A DNA stretch of 64,000 nucleotides from JBCCLJ01 sp039026915 (lineage in GTDB: Bacteria > Acidobacteriota > Thermoanaerobaculia > Multivoradales > Multivoraceae). Positions 52,021-61,108 of the stretch are shown here, in pieces. How positions within the stretch are numbered: position 1 is the first letter of the stretch; the number at the start of each line of letters is the position of its first letter. The translations under genes and the position numbers were made by a program. The DNA lies in contig JBCCLJ010000009.1 in assembly GCA_039026915.1 (NCBI GenBank), positions 4,092 to 68,091 on the forward strand. The letters are read 5' to 3'. The notes under the pieces were generated by a model, which searched no databases, was not told the DNA's origin, and saw only the letters and a program-made list of their open reading frames with translations.

Positions 52021-54453
52021 ATGGAAGGCGCTTTTCGAGAGCTGGTTCAGGCCGCCCGATCTCTCCGACGTCGCCCCGGAGTCGTCGGCGTCGTCCTGAT
52101 GACCTCTGCGATCGCGCTGGGCGCCACCACGGCGCTCGTCGATCTGATGAACCTGGTGCTCTGGAGGCCGCTGCCCGGTGGACCGTCGGTGGTGCGGGTC
52201 TACACGCAGAGCCCTCAGCCTTTCATCGGCGAGTTCGGCTACCTCCCCGCCGAGGACTTCGAGGACTACCGTCGCGAGGCGAGCTCTTTCGCGCGCTGGG
52301 CCGGGGCTCGCAGCGAGGGCGCCGTGCTCGAGGGGCCGGACGCTCCACCGCGGGCGCTCGAAACGCGCTTCGTCTCCGAGGGCTTCTTCGAGGTGCTGGG
52401 ACTGATCCCCGCACGAGGCAGTCTGCAGCTCTCGGGCGACGAGACGCGAGGCGCGATCTTGAGCTATCGACTCTGGCAGGAGCTCTTTCCCGAGGGCGGG
52501 AGGGCGGCGATCGGAAGCGAGCTGCGCATCAGTGGCCAGAGGCTTCCAGTGCTCGGCGTCACACCGAGCTCCTTTCACGGCATCGTCGCTGGCGACGAGA
52601 TCGAGCTCTGGCTTCCGATGACGCTGGGCGAGCAGCTCGTGCCGTCCTGGAACGACACGCCGCTGCGTCAGACGGTCGACACGCTGGCGCGGCTCGCCGA
52701 CGGAGTGACGCGGGAGCAAGCCCGCGAAGAGCTACAGATCCTGGCCGCCGACCTCGACATCCACCGTCCGCTGCCGAATCTCGAACGCAAGATGTCCGTT
52801 CGTCCAGGCAGACTGACTCACCCGCTCGATCAGCGGAACTTCCGACCGATCTTCCGCACGCTCGGCATTGCGGTCGGACTGCTCTTCTTCCTCGCTTGCG
52901 CCAACGTCGTCAGCCTGCTGCTCGCGCGCACCGTCGAGCGCCAGCGGGAGACCGCGCTGCGATCCGCTCTCGGCGGAAGCCGGCTTCATCTGGTCCGTCG
53001 CCTGCTCCTGGAATCGAGCCTTCTCGCCGGTGGTTCGGCGCTCTTGGGCTTCGTAGGAGCCTTGCTCGCGAGGAGACTCCTGTCGCTCTTCGACCTCGGA
53101 CTCTTCGTCAAGGAAATGCGCTTCGACCACCGTGTGATCCTTGCTGGCCTCGCCGCCACCGCTCTGACGTCGCTGCTGTTCGGGCTGCTCCCCGTGGTGG
53201 TCGCCGGCCGGCGAGATCTCGTGGCGCCGCTGAGAGAGGGTGTGCAGGGTTACAGCAGACGCAGCCTGTCCGCCTTCAAGGCTCTCTCCACTCTGCAGGT
53301 GGCGCTCGCGACGGTCCTCCTCTTTGCCGCGCTGGGCCTCGCCGCAAACCTCGAACAGCTGCGCGAGGCGCCGCTGGGCTTCGACGACCGCAACCTCGTT
53401 CGCGCCTTCGTCGACCTGCGCCAGGGCCTCGACCGCCAGCAGAGCACGAACCTGATGCGACAGATCGCCGAGGAGATCGAAGCGCTTCCCGACGTCGCCT
53501 CCGCGACGCGCAGCTCCTTCATCCCGCCGGTCTTTCTGGACATCGAAACGCGCTTCACCCTGCCGTCATCCGCCGATCCGGAGGCCATCCAGACCTCGCG
53601 TTTCAATTTCGTCGACGGCCGGTACTTCCCGACGCTCGGGCTCGACGTCCTGGCCGGGAGGACCTTCGACCAGCGAGAGCGGGAGGGAGCGGGGACCGTC
53701 GTCGTCAATTCGGAGCTCGCGACCCAGCTCTGGCCGGACACCGCGCCCTCGTTCGCTGGAGCCCTCGGTCGCACCGTGCGCGTCGACCGAGCGTCGGAAG
53801 CCGAGCGGGGTCCGCTCTTCACCGTCGTCGGGGTCGTCGAGTCGCTGCGGCAGCACGACCTCCGCAGCAAGGGCGAGGCGGTGCTCTACTTCTCGATCGA
53901 TCAACGACTCCGCCAGTTGGCGAGCGTCACGGCGCGAACGACGAGCGACCCCGAGGACTTCAAGACGACCTTCCGTGAAGCGCTGGCACGCGTCGCGCCG
54001 GGCGCCGAGAAAGCCCGCATCGACACCTCGGAGGAGCGACGCTGGGAAGCACTCGTCGTCGAGCGTCTCCAGTCTCAGTCGGCCATCATCCTCGCCCTCG
54101 CCGGGCTGCTGCTGAGCGCGACAGGAATCTTCGGCACGATGAGCCTCCTCGTGACCGCGAGGCGACGCGAGCTCGCCGTTCGCAAAGCGCTCGGGGCCTC
54201 TGAGCCCGGAGCCCTGCGCTGGATCCTCGGGCGCTGCGCCGTCATCGTCTGTGCGGGTCTCGCGCTCGCGGCGCCCTGCAGCTTTGCCGTCGCAAGGCTG
54301 CTCGAGGCCTGGCTCCCCGAGGTTCCGCCACCGAGCGCCAGCGCTTTCGTCGCTGCGGCGATCGCGCTTCTCGTCTTGTCGGCGGTCGCCGCCCTCGTTC
54401 CGTCACTCAACGGCGCACGGGTCGCGGCCGCCAGCGCCCTGCGCTCGGACTGA
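52021..54453 (+). CDS. MacB-like ABC permease, acidobacterial duplicated orphan permease (ADOP) type
   Basis: 810 residues with the double FtsX/MacB layout: helix 1 (about 22-45), MacB periplasmic domain, three helices around 280-400 (FRTLGIAVGLLFFLACANVVSLLLARTVERQRE), then a second periplasmic domain and three more helices at the C-terminus (ILALAGLLLSATGIFGTMSLLVTARRREL). No ATPase gene is adjacent, as expected for orphan permeases of this type. It probably moves lipoproteins, peptides or signals across the envelope. Divergent from the GntR operon. Confidence 0.88.
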   Translation: MEGAFRELVQAARSLRRRPGVVGVVLMTSAIALGATTALVDLMNLVLWRPLPGGPSVVRVYTQSPQPFIGEFGYLPAEDFEDYRREASSFARWAGARSEGAVLEGPDAPPRALETRFVSEGFFEVLGLIPARGSLQLSGDETRGAILSYRLWQELFPEGGRAAIGSELRISGQRLPVLGVTPSSFHGIVAGDEIELWLPMTLGEQLVPSWNDTPLRQTVDTLARLADGVTREQAREELQILAADLDIHRPLPNLERKMSVRPGRLTHPLDQRNFRPIFRTLGIAVGLLFFLACANVVSLLLARTVERQRETALRSALGGSRLHLVRRLLLESSLLAGGSALLGFVGALLARRLLSLFDLGLFVKEMRFDHRVILAGLAATALTSLLFGLLPVVVAGRRDLVAPLREGVQGYSRRSLSAFKALSTLQVALATVLLFAALGLAANLEQLREAPLGFDDRNLVRAFVDLRQGLDRQQSTNLMRQIAEEIEALPDVASATRSSFIPPVFLDIETRFTLPSSADPEAIQTSRFNFVDGRYFPTLGLDVLAGRTFDQREREGAGTVVVNSELATQLWPDTAPSFAGALGRTVRVDRASEAERGPLFTVVGVVESLRQHDLRSKGEAVLYFSIDQRLRQLASVTARTTSDPEDFKTTFREALARVAPGAEKARIDTSEERRWEALVVERLQSQSAIILALAGLLLSATGIFGTMSLLVTARRRELAVRKALGASEPGALRWILGRCAVIVCAGLALAAPCSFAVARLLEAWLPEVPPPSASAFVAAAIALLVLSAVAALVPSLNGARVAAASALRSD

Positions 54454-54457
54454 GCGC

Positions 54458-54832
54458 TCAGAACGGCTTGTAGAAGGCGAAGTAGCCGGCGACCAGGGCG
54501 AGCGCCGTGACGGCGACGAGCCAGTGCGTCGTCCACTGGGGCCTGCGCACGGGAATCATGATGCTGCCGCCAAGCACGATCCAGACGATCATCTTGACGA
54601 GCAGCCAGCCGAGTCCCTGAAGCTCTTCGCCGGTGAGGCCGAGCTTCGCCAGCATGCCGAAGCCGCCGAGGAGCACGACCATCAGACCGGCTCCGTGGAG
54701 GACGCCGACGAGCGTCTGTCCCGGAGCCTTCCGAGGCTCCGGCTGCAGTGCGAGAACCGCACGCCCCCCGAGGCCGAGGAAGACCATCAGGATCCCGAGA
54801 ATGTGAATCAGCTTGAAGAAGGTGAAAGACAT
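54458..54832 (-). CDS. Small four-helix membrane protein
   Basis: 124 residues with four membrane helices; starts MSFTFFKLIHILGILMVFLGLGG and ends near ALVAGYFAFYKPF. His9 and the later His in GVLHGAGL could be haem or metal ligands, as in CopD/DUF-type membrane proteins, but no family is certain. ATG 54832 has AAGGA upstream. Convergent with the permease (4 bp apart), divergent from the S9 peptidase. Confidence 0.65.
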   Translation of the reverse strand: MSFTFFKLIHILGILMVFLGLGGRAVLALQPEPRKAPGQTLVGVLHGAGLMVVLLGGFGMLAKLGLTGEELQGLGWLLVKMIVWIVLGGSIMIPVRRPQWTTHWLVAVTALALVAGYFAFYKPF

Positions 54833-54985
54833 GAAGAGTGTCCTTGCGACAGTTGTGCGAGCCACAGTACAACTCGGCGCACCGCTGCTACAGTCCTCGC
54901 ATCCAACGTCGCCCGCAGCCAAGCGCGTCCCGCACTGACCTGCTACGAAAGCGTGCCGGGAATCCTCGGCGAACAGGAGCAACCG

Positions 54986-57118
54986 ATGAGTCTCTTCACC
55001 AACCGTCCAGGCATCGCACACATCGGCCTGCTGCTGATCGCCGCGATGCCCCTCAGCCTGGCCTCGGCAGCACGGGCACAGGAGCCAGAAAGCCCTCGGC
55101 CGATGACGGTCGACGATGCTCTGGCGATGCAGCGCATCGGCGATCCGGTCCTCTCGCCGGACGGCCGCACCGTGCTCTACACGCAGACGAGCAGCGACTG
55201 GGACGAGAACAAGCGACACACGAAGGTCTACCGCGTGGACGACGACGGCAGCCAACCTTGGCAGTTCCTTGGCGAAGCCGGCGGCAGCCAGCTCGGCTTC
55301 TCCCCGGACGGTCGCTACGTCACCCTGCTGCGCAAGAGCGAGAAGAAGGGCAAAGGAAAGGGCAAGCAGCAGATCTTCTGGATGCGCTCTTCCGGCGGCG
55401 AGGCCGTCGCGCTGACCGAGCATCCGAGCGGCGTCCGCCGCTACAAGTGGGCGGCGGACTCGCAGTCGCTCGTCTTCTTGGCGGAAGACGAGCGGAGCAA
55501 GGAAGAGCGCAAGGCGATCGAGAGCGGCGAAGACGCCGTCTTCGTCAACGAGGGCCCGAACGGCCAGAATCGAGGCCAGTGGACGAACCTCTGGCACTTC
55601 GACCTCGAGGCCAAAGAGTCCAAGCAGCTCACGAAAGCCCAGCACGTCATCTCGAGCTTCGACCTGTCTCCCAACGGCCGCCAGATCGCCTTCACGGCGC
55701 GCACCAGGAACCGTCGCAACGACGGCTACCTCACGGAGGTCTTCGTCCAGGATCTCGAAAGCGGCGCGTCTCGTCGCCTGACGGAGAACGAGGCGCCCGA
55801 AAGCGGCGTCCTCTGGTCTCCGAAGGGGGACGTCTTTCTCTACTCCGCCGCGGACGACGAGACGTGGAAGAACCGCAACGACAAGATCTGGCTGATGGAT
55901 CCCGAGCTCGGCGAGCACAGCCTGGTGAGCAGGAGCTACGAGGGAGCTATCCGTAACGTGACGTGGCATCCCGACGGCGAGGCGGTGTTCTTCACCGGCC
56001 AGCAGGGCACGCAGAGCAACCTCTTCCGCATGGACGTGCGCAACGGCTCCTTCGAGCAGCTCAGCGACACCGACGGTTGGATGCGCATCTCCGCCTTCTC
56101 GAGCGACCGCTCCAAGGTTCTGTACAGCTACGACGATGCCGACACGCCGTCCGACCTGTGGCTCGCGGACTTGGAGGCCAGCGACGGTGAGAAGCCTCAT
56201 GGGCTGCCAGCCCGGCGTCTGACCGACGCCAATCCCGCAGTGGCGAAGCTGCAGCTGGCACGGGCCGAGGTGGTCCGCTGGAAGAGCCGCGACGGCACGG
56301 AGATCGAGGGCCTCGTCCACTTCCCCGTCGGCTACCGCGAGGGCGAGAAGTACCCGCTGATGCTCAACATCCACGGCGGCCCCGCCGGCTTCTTCGCCAA
56401 CAGCTTCCGCTCTTCCTACCACCTCTATGCAGGCCTCGGTTACCTCTCTCTCTCTCCCAACGTGCGCGGGTCGAGCGGCTACACGGACCGTCTCCAGGAA
56501 GGCAACACCGTCGAGCGTGATGACGGCATCGGCAAGGGCGACTACGACGACCTGATGACCGGCGTCGACGCGCTGATCGAGCGCGGCCTGGTCGACCCCG
56601 AAAAGATGGGGCTGCGCGGCTGGAGCTACGGCGGCATCCTGGGCGGCTGGACGATCACCCAGACGAACCGCTTCAAGGCGGCGTCGATCGGTGCCGGCGT
56701 CTACGACTGGACCAGCGAGTACGGCCCCGGCTTCAACCACGACGTCAAGCTGTGGCACATCGGCGGCACGCCTTGGGAGAACCCGGAGGGCTGGCGCAAC
56801 CAGTCGGCGCTCACCTTCGTCGCCAACATCGAAACGCCGACGCTGCTCCTACACGGCGACGCCGACACCACCGACACCGAGCAGCAGAGCATGATGATGT
56901 TCGCGGCGATCCAGGACGTCGGCAAGGCGCCGGTGCGCTACATCAAGTTCCCGCGACAGCCTCACGGCATCCGGGAACCGCGCCACGTGCGCATCAAAGA
57001 CGTCGAGGAGATCCGCTGGATGCAGAAGCACGTGCTCGGCGTCGACTGGGAGCCGCCCAAACGCGAGAAGAAGAAGGACGAGGACTCCGACGAGGACGAG
57101 TCCGAAACCTCGAAGTAG
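54986..57118 (+). CDS. Exported S9-family prolyl oligopeptidase-like peptidase
   Basis: 710 residues: signal peptide (LLLIAAMPLSLASAARAQ), a WD40-like beta-propeller (about 50-420, repeats such as SPDGRTVLYTQ, SPNGRQIAFTAR) and a C-terminal alpha/beta hydrolase. Triad: Ser547 in GWSYGG, Asp627 in HGDADTTD, His660 in RQPHGIRE. It acts on short peptides (dipeptidyl- or acylaminoacyl-peptidase group) in the periplasm or outside. The tail is a highly acidic/basic run (KREKKKDEDSDED). ATG 54986 follows AGGAG; the long open frame upstream is not coding. Confidence 0.92.
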   Translation: MSLFTNRPGIAHIGLLLIAAMPLSLASAARAQEPESPRPMTVDDALAMQRIGDPVLSPDGRTVLYTQTSSDWDENKRHTKVYRVDDDGSQPWQFLGEAGGSQLGFSPDGRYVTLLRKSEKKGKGKGKQQIFWMRSSGGEAVALTEHPSGVRRYKWAADSQSLVFLAEDERSKEERKAIESGEDAVFVNEGPNGQNRGQWTNLWHFDLEAKESKQLTKAQHVISSFDLSPNGRQIAFTARTRNRRNDGYLTEVFVQDLESGASRRLTENEAPESGVLWSPKGDVFLYSAADDETWKNRNDKIWLMDPELGEHSLVSRSYEGAIRNVTWHPDGEAVFFTGQQGTQSNLFRMDVRNGSFEQLSDTDGWMRISAFSSDRSKVLYSYDDADTPSDLWLADLEASDGEKPHGLPARRLTDANPAVAKLQLARAEVVRWKSRDGTEIEGLVHFPVGYREGEKYPLMLNIHGGPAGFFANSFRSSYHLYAGLGYLSLSPNVRGSSGYTDRLQEGNTVERDDGIGKGDYDDLMTGVDALIERGLVDPEKMGLRGWSYGGILGGWTITQTNRFKAASIGAGVYDWTSEYGPGFNHDVKLWHIGGTPWENPEGWRNQSALTFVANIETPTLLLHGDADTTDTEQQSMMMFAAIQDVGKAPVRYIKFPRQPHGIREPRHVRIKDVEEIRWMQKHVLGVDWEPPKREKKKDEDSDEDESETSK

Positions 57119-57134
57119 CCTTTGCCAGGCCGCC

Positions 57135-57530
57135 TCAGACGGCAGCGCGGCGCTGCAGCCACAGCATCGCGACGCCGACTCCGGCGATGACCGGCCCTTC
57201 GCCGGCGACCCAGAAGAGCGGCATGCCGGCGAAGAGGTCGATGCCGAAGAGAAAGGCACCGATGAGGATGTTCGTCGCTCCGATCAAGCGAATCAGATCG
57301 GCGTACTTCTCCGTGTCGGTCGAAGCGAGCCAGACGAACAGGCCGCGCGTCGCGTACATGACGGCGACCGAGCGCGTCAGGTACTCGATGATCGGCTCCT
57401 GTGGCAGCTCGCCCAATCCCAGGGAGGCGTGGGAGGCGACCATCCATCGCGTCGGCAGGAAGACGGCCGCAAAGGCAACGGTGAGAATGAGCGCATCGAA
57501 GCGCAGGAACCAGACGAGTAGGCGCTGCAT
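57135..57530 (-). CDS. Small four-helix membrane protein
   Basis: 131 residues with four membrane helices (ALILTVAFAAVFLPT, SVAVMYATRGLFVWLAS, GATNILIGAFLFGIDLF, GPVIAGVGVAMLWL). No family with known function is recognised. ATG 57530 is used; the longer frame adds an unlikely basic leader. Convergent with the peptidase gene and 78 bp downstream of... the start of the hrpB-strand neighbour's 3' end, with no operon evidence. Confidence 0.65.
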   Translation of the reverse strand: MQRLLVWFLRFDALILTVAFAAVFLPTRWMVASHASLGLGELPQEPIIEYLTRSVAVMYATRGLFVWLASTDTEKYADLIRLIGATNILIGAFLFGIDLFAGMPLFWVAGEGPVIAGVGVAMLWLQRRAAV

Positions 57531-57608
57531 CGGTGGGGGTCCCTTTCGGTCGAATCGCGGAGACTGCGGGCTCACCGTAGCACTCGCCCCTCGCTCGCCG
57601 ACAATCGC

Positions 57609-60146
57609 CTAACGGCGACGTCTCCTCGGAGGCTCGGCATTCGCCGGATCGTCGGGCCAGGAGTGCTTCGGGTAGCGCCCCGCGAGGTCCTTCTTCACCA
57701 GAGCGTAGGAGCCGGCCCAGAAGCCGGCCAGGTCGGAGGTCACCTGCTGGGCACGCTGGCTCGGGGCGAGAAGATGCAGAAGCACCGGGCGCCGGCCGCC
57801 GTCGACAGTCGGAGTCTGGCGAACGCCGAAGAGGAACTGGATCTGCAGCGCCAGGATCGGGTCTTCGTCGACTCTCGCCGTGTAGGTGATGCGCGCGCGG
57901 CGACCGTTCTCGAGATCGATCGCTTCGGGCGCGAGCTCGTCGAGCGTCTGCCGCAGGTTCCAATCCAGCAGGCCGAGCAGCAGGGCGTGAAGATCGAGCG
58001 CCCTGAGATCGGCGGCGGAGCGCTTGCCGCGCACAAAGAGAGGCAGCGACACGAGGAGCTCTTCTCGCAGGTCCGGCAGGCCGAGTTCGGGGCGCCAGGA
58101 GGCGAGCTTGTTCACGCGAGCGAGCAGCTGCTGGACGCGCCCTTCAGAGAAGTCGAGATAGGTCTCGGGTTCGCTCCGTGCGGCGGCGACCAGCGCCGCC
58201 TCCGTCTCTTCCGGGGTCGGCACCGCGTCGACGCGGTCCAGCACGAGATCGAGAAAGCGACGCTGTCGTTGCGCCGTCGGCCGCTCGGCCGAGGCGTCCC
58301 AGCCGACGACGCGCTCCTCGACGACGTCCGCGGCAGGCAGCCAGCTCTCCTCCAAGCTCGTCGCCAGGAAGACCAGCGGCTCGCGGGGCGAGCCCGCGGC
58401 GCCGACCGAGGCAGAGGCTCGACCGACATCGAGAGCGAGGAAGAGAGGCGCGCGAACGACCGAGCTGCGCGCCAGGCGCACGCCCTGGCCGCCGACCATT
58501 AGAGCCCGCGACGTGTCACCACTCGGCCTGCGCTTCGCGACGCGGTCAGGAAAGGCGGCAAGGAGCGCACGGCTCAGCGCCTCGTCCTCGTCGGCTGCGG
58601 CTTCAGCGGGTTCTGGAGCCTCCTCCGCAGCCCGTGCCGCCAGGCGACGAGCAACATCGACGACGCGACGCGCCCTGGCGACGACCAGGCTGCGCGGCGC
58701 CCTGCCTCGCTGCAGCTCCTCCAGCGCTCGAATTCGCTCGTCGAGATCCGAACGTCCCGGCGGTGCCTGCCACTCCGGATCCTGCCCACCGCGATCCTGA
58801 CGTCGGAAGACGTCGCGCTCCTGCAACAACCCCGCGGCCAGAGACGCCCGTTCCAGCACTCCCAGCGAACGACCGGTGAGCAGGAGGCGCGCGAGCCTTG
58901 GAGCGCAGCCCAGACGAGTCGCCGCGACGCCCTCGGCGGTCGCGACCCAGCCGTCGCCGTCGCGCTCGAGGAGGCGCAGGCGTTCGAGGATCCCGAGCGC
59001 CTGGATCGCGCGCCCCGGATCAGGGGATTCCACCCATGGAAAGTCGAGCGGCTGACGCTCGCCCCAGGCGACGAGGCCCAGAAGGGCACCCGAAAGGTCG
59101 GCGCGACGCACCTCGGGGGGCGTGCTCGCCAGGCGCTGTGACTCCTCGGAGGCCGTCCACAGACGGAGGCAGTGCCCGGCCGCGAGACGCCCGGCGCGGC
59201 CGGCTCGCTGCGCCGCCGAGCTGCGGGAGATCGCGCGCAGCTCGAGACGGTCGAAGCCGGTGGCCGGGTCGAGCTCCAGTCGTCGCTCGAGGCCGCTGTC
59301 GACGACCCAGGTCACTCCCTCCACCGTCACCGACGTCTCGGCGACGTTCGTGGCGAGCACGACCCGCCGGTTCGCCCCCGAACGCAGCGCGGCACTCTGG
59401 CGCTCCATCGGCAGGTCGCCGTAGAGCTCGTGCACCTCTGCGTTCAGCCCCTCGAGCTCGCCGCGCACGCGTCGAATCTCCGCCACGCCCGGTAGGAAAG
59501 CCAGCACGTCGCCGCGCCGCTCTCTGGTCAAGATGCGCCGCACCGCTGCTGCGACGCGCGTTGCCACCGGCCGTTCGTCCGGTCGTTTCAGATACTCGAT
59601 CTCCACGGGAAAGAGTCGCCCCTCGCTCTCCACGGTCGGACAGTCGCCGAGGCGGGCAGCGAGCGCGGCGACCTCGAGCGTCGCGGACATGGCGATCAAC
59701 CAGAGGTCCTCGCGCACCGTCGAGCGGACGCGCTGTGTCATCGCCAATCCCAGGTCGATCGCCAGGCTGCGCTCGTGAAACTCGTCGAAGAGCACGGCTC
59801 CGACCCCCTCGAGAAAGGGATCGCGGTAGAGCCATCCGAGGAGAACGCCTTCGGTGACGAAGAGCACGCGGGTCGAGGCGCTCGACCGATCCTCGAAGCG
59901 CATTCGGTAGCCGACTTCGCTGCCGAGTCGCCAGCCCTGCTCCTCGGCAACCCGGGAGGCCGCCGCGCGGGCCGCAACGCGCCGAGGCTCGACGACGACG
60001 ACCTGCCCTTCGACCTCGTCCAGCAAGGCTGGAGCGACGCGCGTCGTCTTGCCGGCTCCCGTGGGCGCCTTCAGTACGGCGGCGCCGAAAGACGAGAGTG
60101 CGTCGAGGAGCGAGGGCAGGACCTCTTCGATGGGTAGCGGCTGCAT
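57609..60146 (-). CDS. hrpB: ATP-dependent RNA helicase HrpB
   Basis: 845-residue DEAH-family helicase. Walker A GAGKTT, motif II FDEFHER, motif III SAT, motif VI region QRAGRAGR with ATNVAETSVT before it. The C-terminal third (HrpB_C) reads YAFLGV-type segments through SYALVKKDLAGRYPKHSWPDDP, the usual HrpB ending followed by a basic tail. Role in RNA metabolism or envelope is poorly defined in bacteria. ATG 60146 gives the normal N-terminus (MQPLPIEEVLPSLLDAL). Confidence 0.93.
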   Translation of the reverse strand: MQPLPIEEVLPSLLDALSSFGAAVLKAPTGAGKTTRVAPALLDEVEGQVVVVEPRRVAARAAASRVAEEQGWRLGSEVGYRMRFEDRSSASTRVLFVTEGVLLGWLYRDPFLEGVGAVLFDEFHERSLAIDLGLAMTQRVRSTVREDLWLIAMSATLEVAALAARLGDCPTVESEGRLFPVEIEYLKRPDERPVATRVAAAVRRILTRERRGDVLAFLPGVAEIRRVRGELEGLNAEVHELYGDLPMERQSAALRSGANRRVVLATNVAETSVTVEGVTWVVDSGLERRLELDPATGFDRLELRAISRSSAAQRAGRAGRLAAGHCLRLWTASEESQRLASTPPEVRRADLSGALLGLVAWGERQPLDFPWVESPDPGRAIQALGILERLRLLERDGDGWVATAEGVAATRLGCAPRLARLLLTGRSLGVLERASLAAGLLQERDVFRRQDRGGQDPEWQAPPGRSDLDERIRALEELQRGRAPRSLVVARARRVVDVARRLAARAAEEAPEPAEAAADEDEALSRALLAAFPDRVAKRRPSGDTSRALMVGGQGVRLARSSVVRAPLFLALDVGRASASVGAAGSPREPLVFLATSLEESWLPAADVVEERVVGWDASAERPTAQRQRRFLDLVLDRVDAVPTPEETEAALVAAARSEPETYLDFSEGRVQQLLARVNKLASWRPELGLPDLREELLVSLPLFVRGKRSAADLRALDLHALLLGLLDWNLRQTLDELAPEAIDLENGRRARITYTARVDEDPILALQIQFLFGVRQTPTVDGGRRPVLLHLLAPSQRAQQVTSDLAGFWAGSYALVKKDLAGRYPKHSWPDDPANAEPPRRRRR

Positions 60147-60250
60147 CGGGTGCAATCTATTTGCTTTTGACGCACCGTGAACGACGCGCCTCGTCAAAGG
60201 CCTCGTCTCGGTTACTCTGCTCGCGCAACTCTCGCCATCTACCTCTGCGT

Positions 60251-61108
60251 ATGAAGCTCTCCTTTCCCGCTCGTTCTCGACGACTCGCAGCAGCGCCGGC
60301 GCTCCTGGCGACGCTTCTCGTGGGCTGCGCAACGAGCGGCGGCCTCGAGGCTCCGATACCCGGTCTCTTCGACGTGCCGTACTCGGAAGTGACCGCTCTG
60401 CAGGTTCGCAGCGCAGACGAACGGCTCGAGTACGGTTCATCGCCGCTTCAGTTCGCCCTCGGCTGGAGGCCGCTGGACGGCAAACCGCGAGCGCTCGTCG
60501 TCTTCGTTCACGGCGGCTGCTGGCTGAGCGACTACGATCTCGAGCACGGGCGCGCCGTGACGGCGGCGCTCGCCGACGCAGGCTACGAGACTTGGGCCAT
60601 CGAGTATCGACGCAGCGGTGACGAGGGCGGCGGTTGGCCCGGAAGTCTGGAGGACGTCGTGACCGCGGTTCAAGCACTCCACGACCAGCGCGAGTCCCGT
60701 CCGCTGCTGCTCGTCGGCCACTCTGCTGGGGGGCACCTCGCCCTGCTGGCAGCTCAGAGGATGCCCAGCAGCGTCACGGCGATCGTCGGCCTGGCGGCGA
60801 TCACCGACGTGATCGACTACGCTCGAGGGACGAACGGCTGCCAGCAAGCGACACCGCGGTTCTTCGGCGGCCTGCCCGACGAGGCGGCCGAGGAGTATCG
60901 AGAGGCCACGGTCACCGCAGACGGTCTCGAGGAGAGAGCCACCCTCCTTCACGGCCACGCGGACGCCATCGTGCCGGTGAGCCAGGCGAACGTCGGGGAC
61001 CTCGAGACGAAGCGCCTCGAGCGCGTCGGACACTTCGACTGGGTGCATCCCCGAAGCCACGCCTTCAGCGTCCTGCTCGAAGTCCTCGAAGAACGGATCG
61101 CACCGTGA
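60251..61108 (+). CDS. Kynurenine formamidase-like alpha/beta hydrolase lipoprotein
   Basis: 285 residues with a lipoprotein signal (lipobox LLVGC near residue 26). The oxyanion motif HGGCW (H-G-G-x-W) marks the arylformamidase/kynurenine formamidase group; nucleophile Ser158 in GHSAGG, acid in HGHADAIVP, His in RVGHFDWVH. It would convert N-formylkynurenine to kynurenine. The link rests on the coupled kynureninase gene: the stop overlaps that gene's GTG (GTGA). A lipid-anchored form is odd, since the pathway is normally cytosolic. Confidence 0.78.
   Translation: MKLSFPARSRRLAAAPALLATLLVGCATSGGLEAPIPGLFDVPYSEVTALQVRSADERLEYGSSPLQFALGWRPLDGKPRALVVFVHGGCWLSDYDLEHGRAVTAALADAGYETWAIEYRRSGDEGGGWPGSLEDVVTAVQALHDQRESRPLLLVGHSAGGHLALLAAQRMPSSVTAIVGLAAITDVIDYARGTNGCQQATPRFFGGLPDEAAEEYREATVTADGLEERATLLHGHADAIVPVSQANVGDLETKRLERVGHFDWVHPRSHAFSVLLEVLEERIAP

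Noticed and set aside
54458..56758. Very long minus-strand frame joining the small membrane protein to the antisense of the S9 peptidase
   Set aside because: Only the last 124 codons look like a protein; the rest is antisense to a well-supported peptidase.
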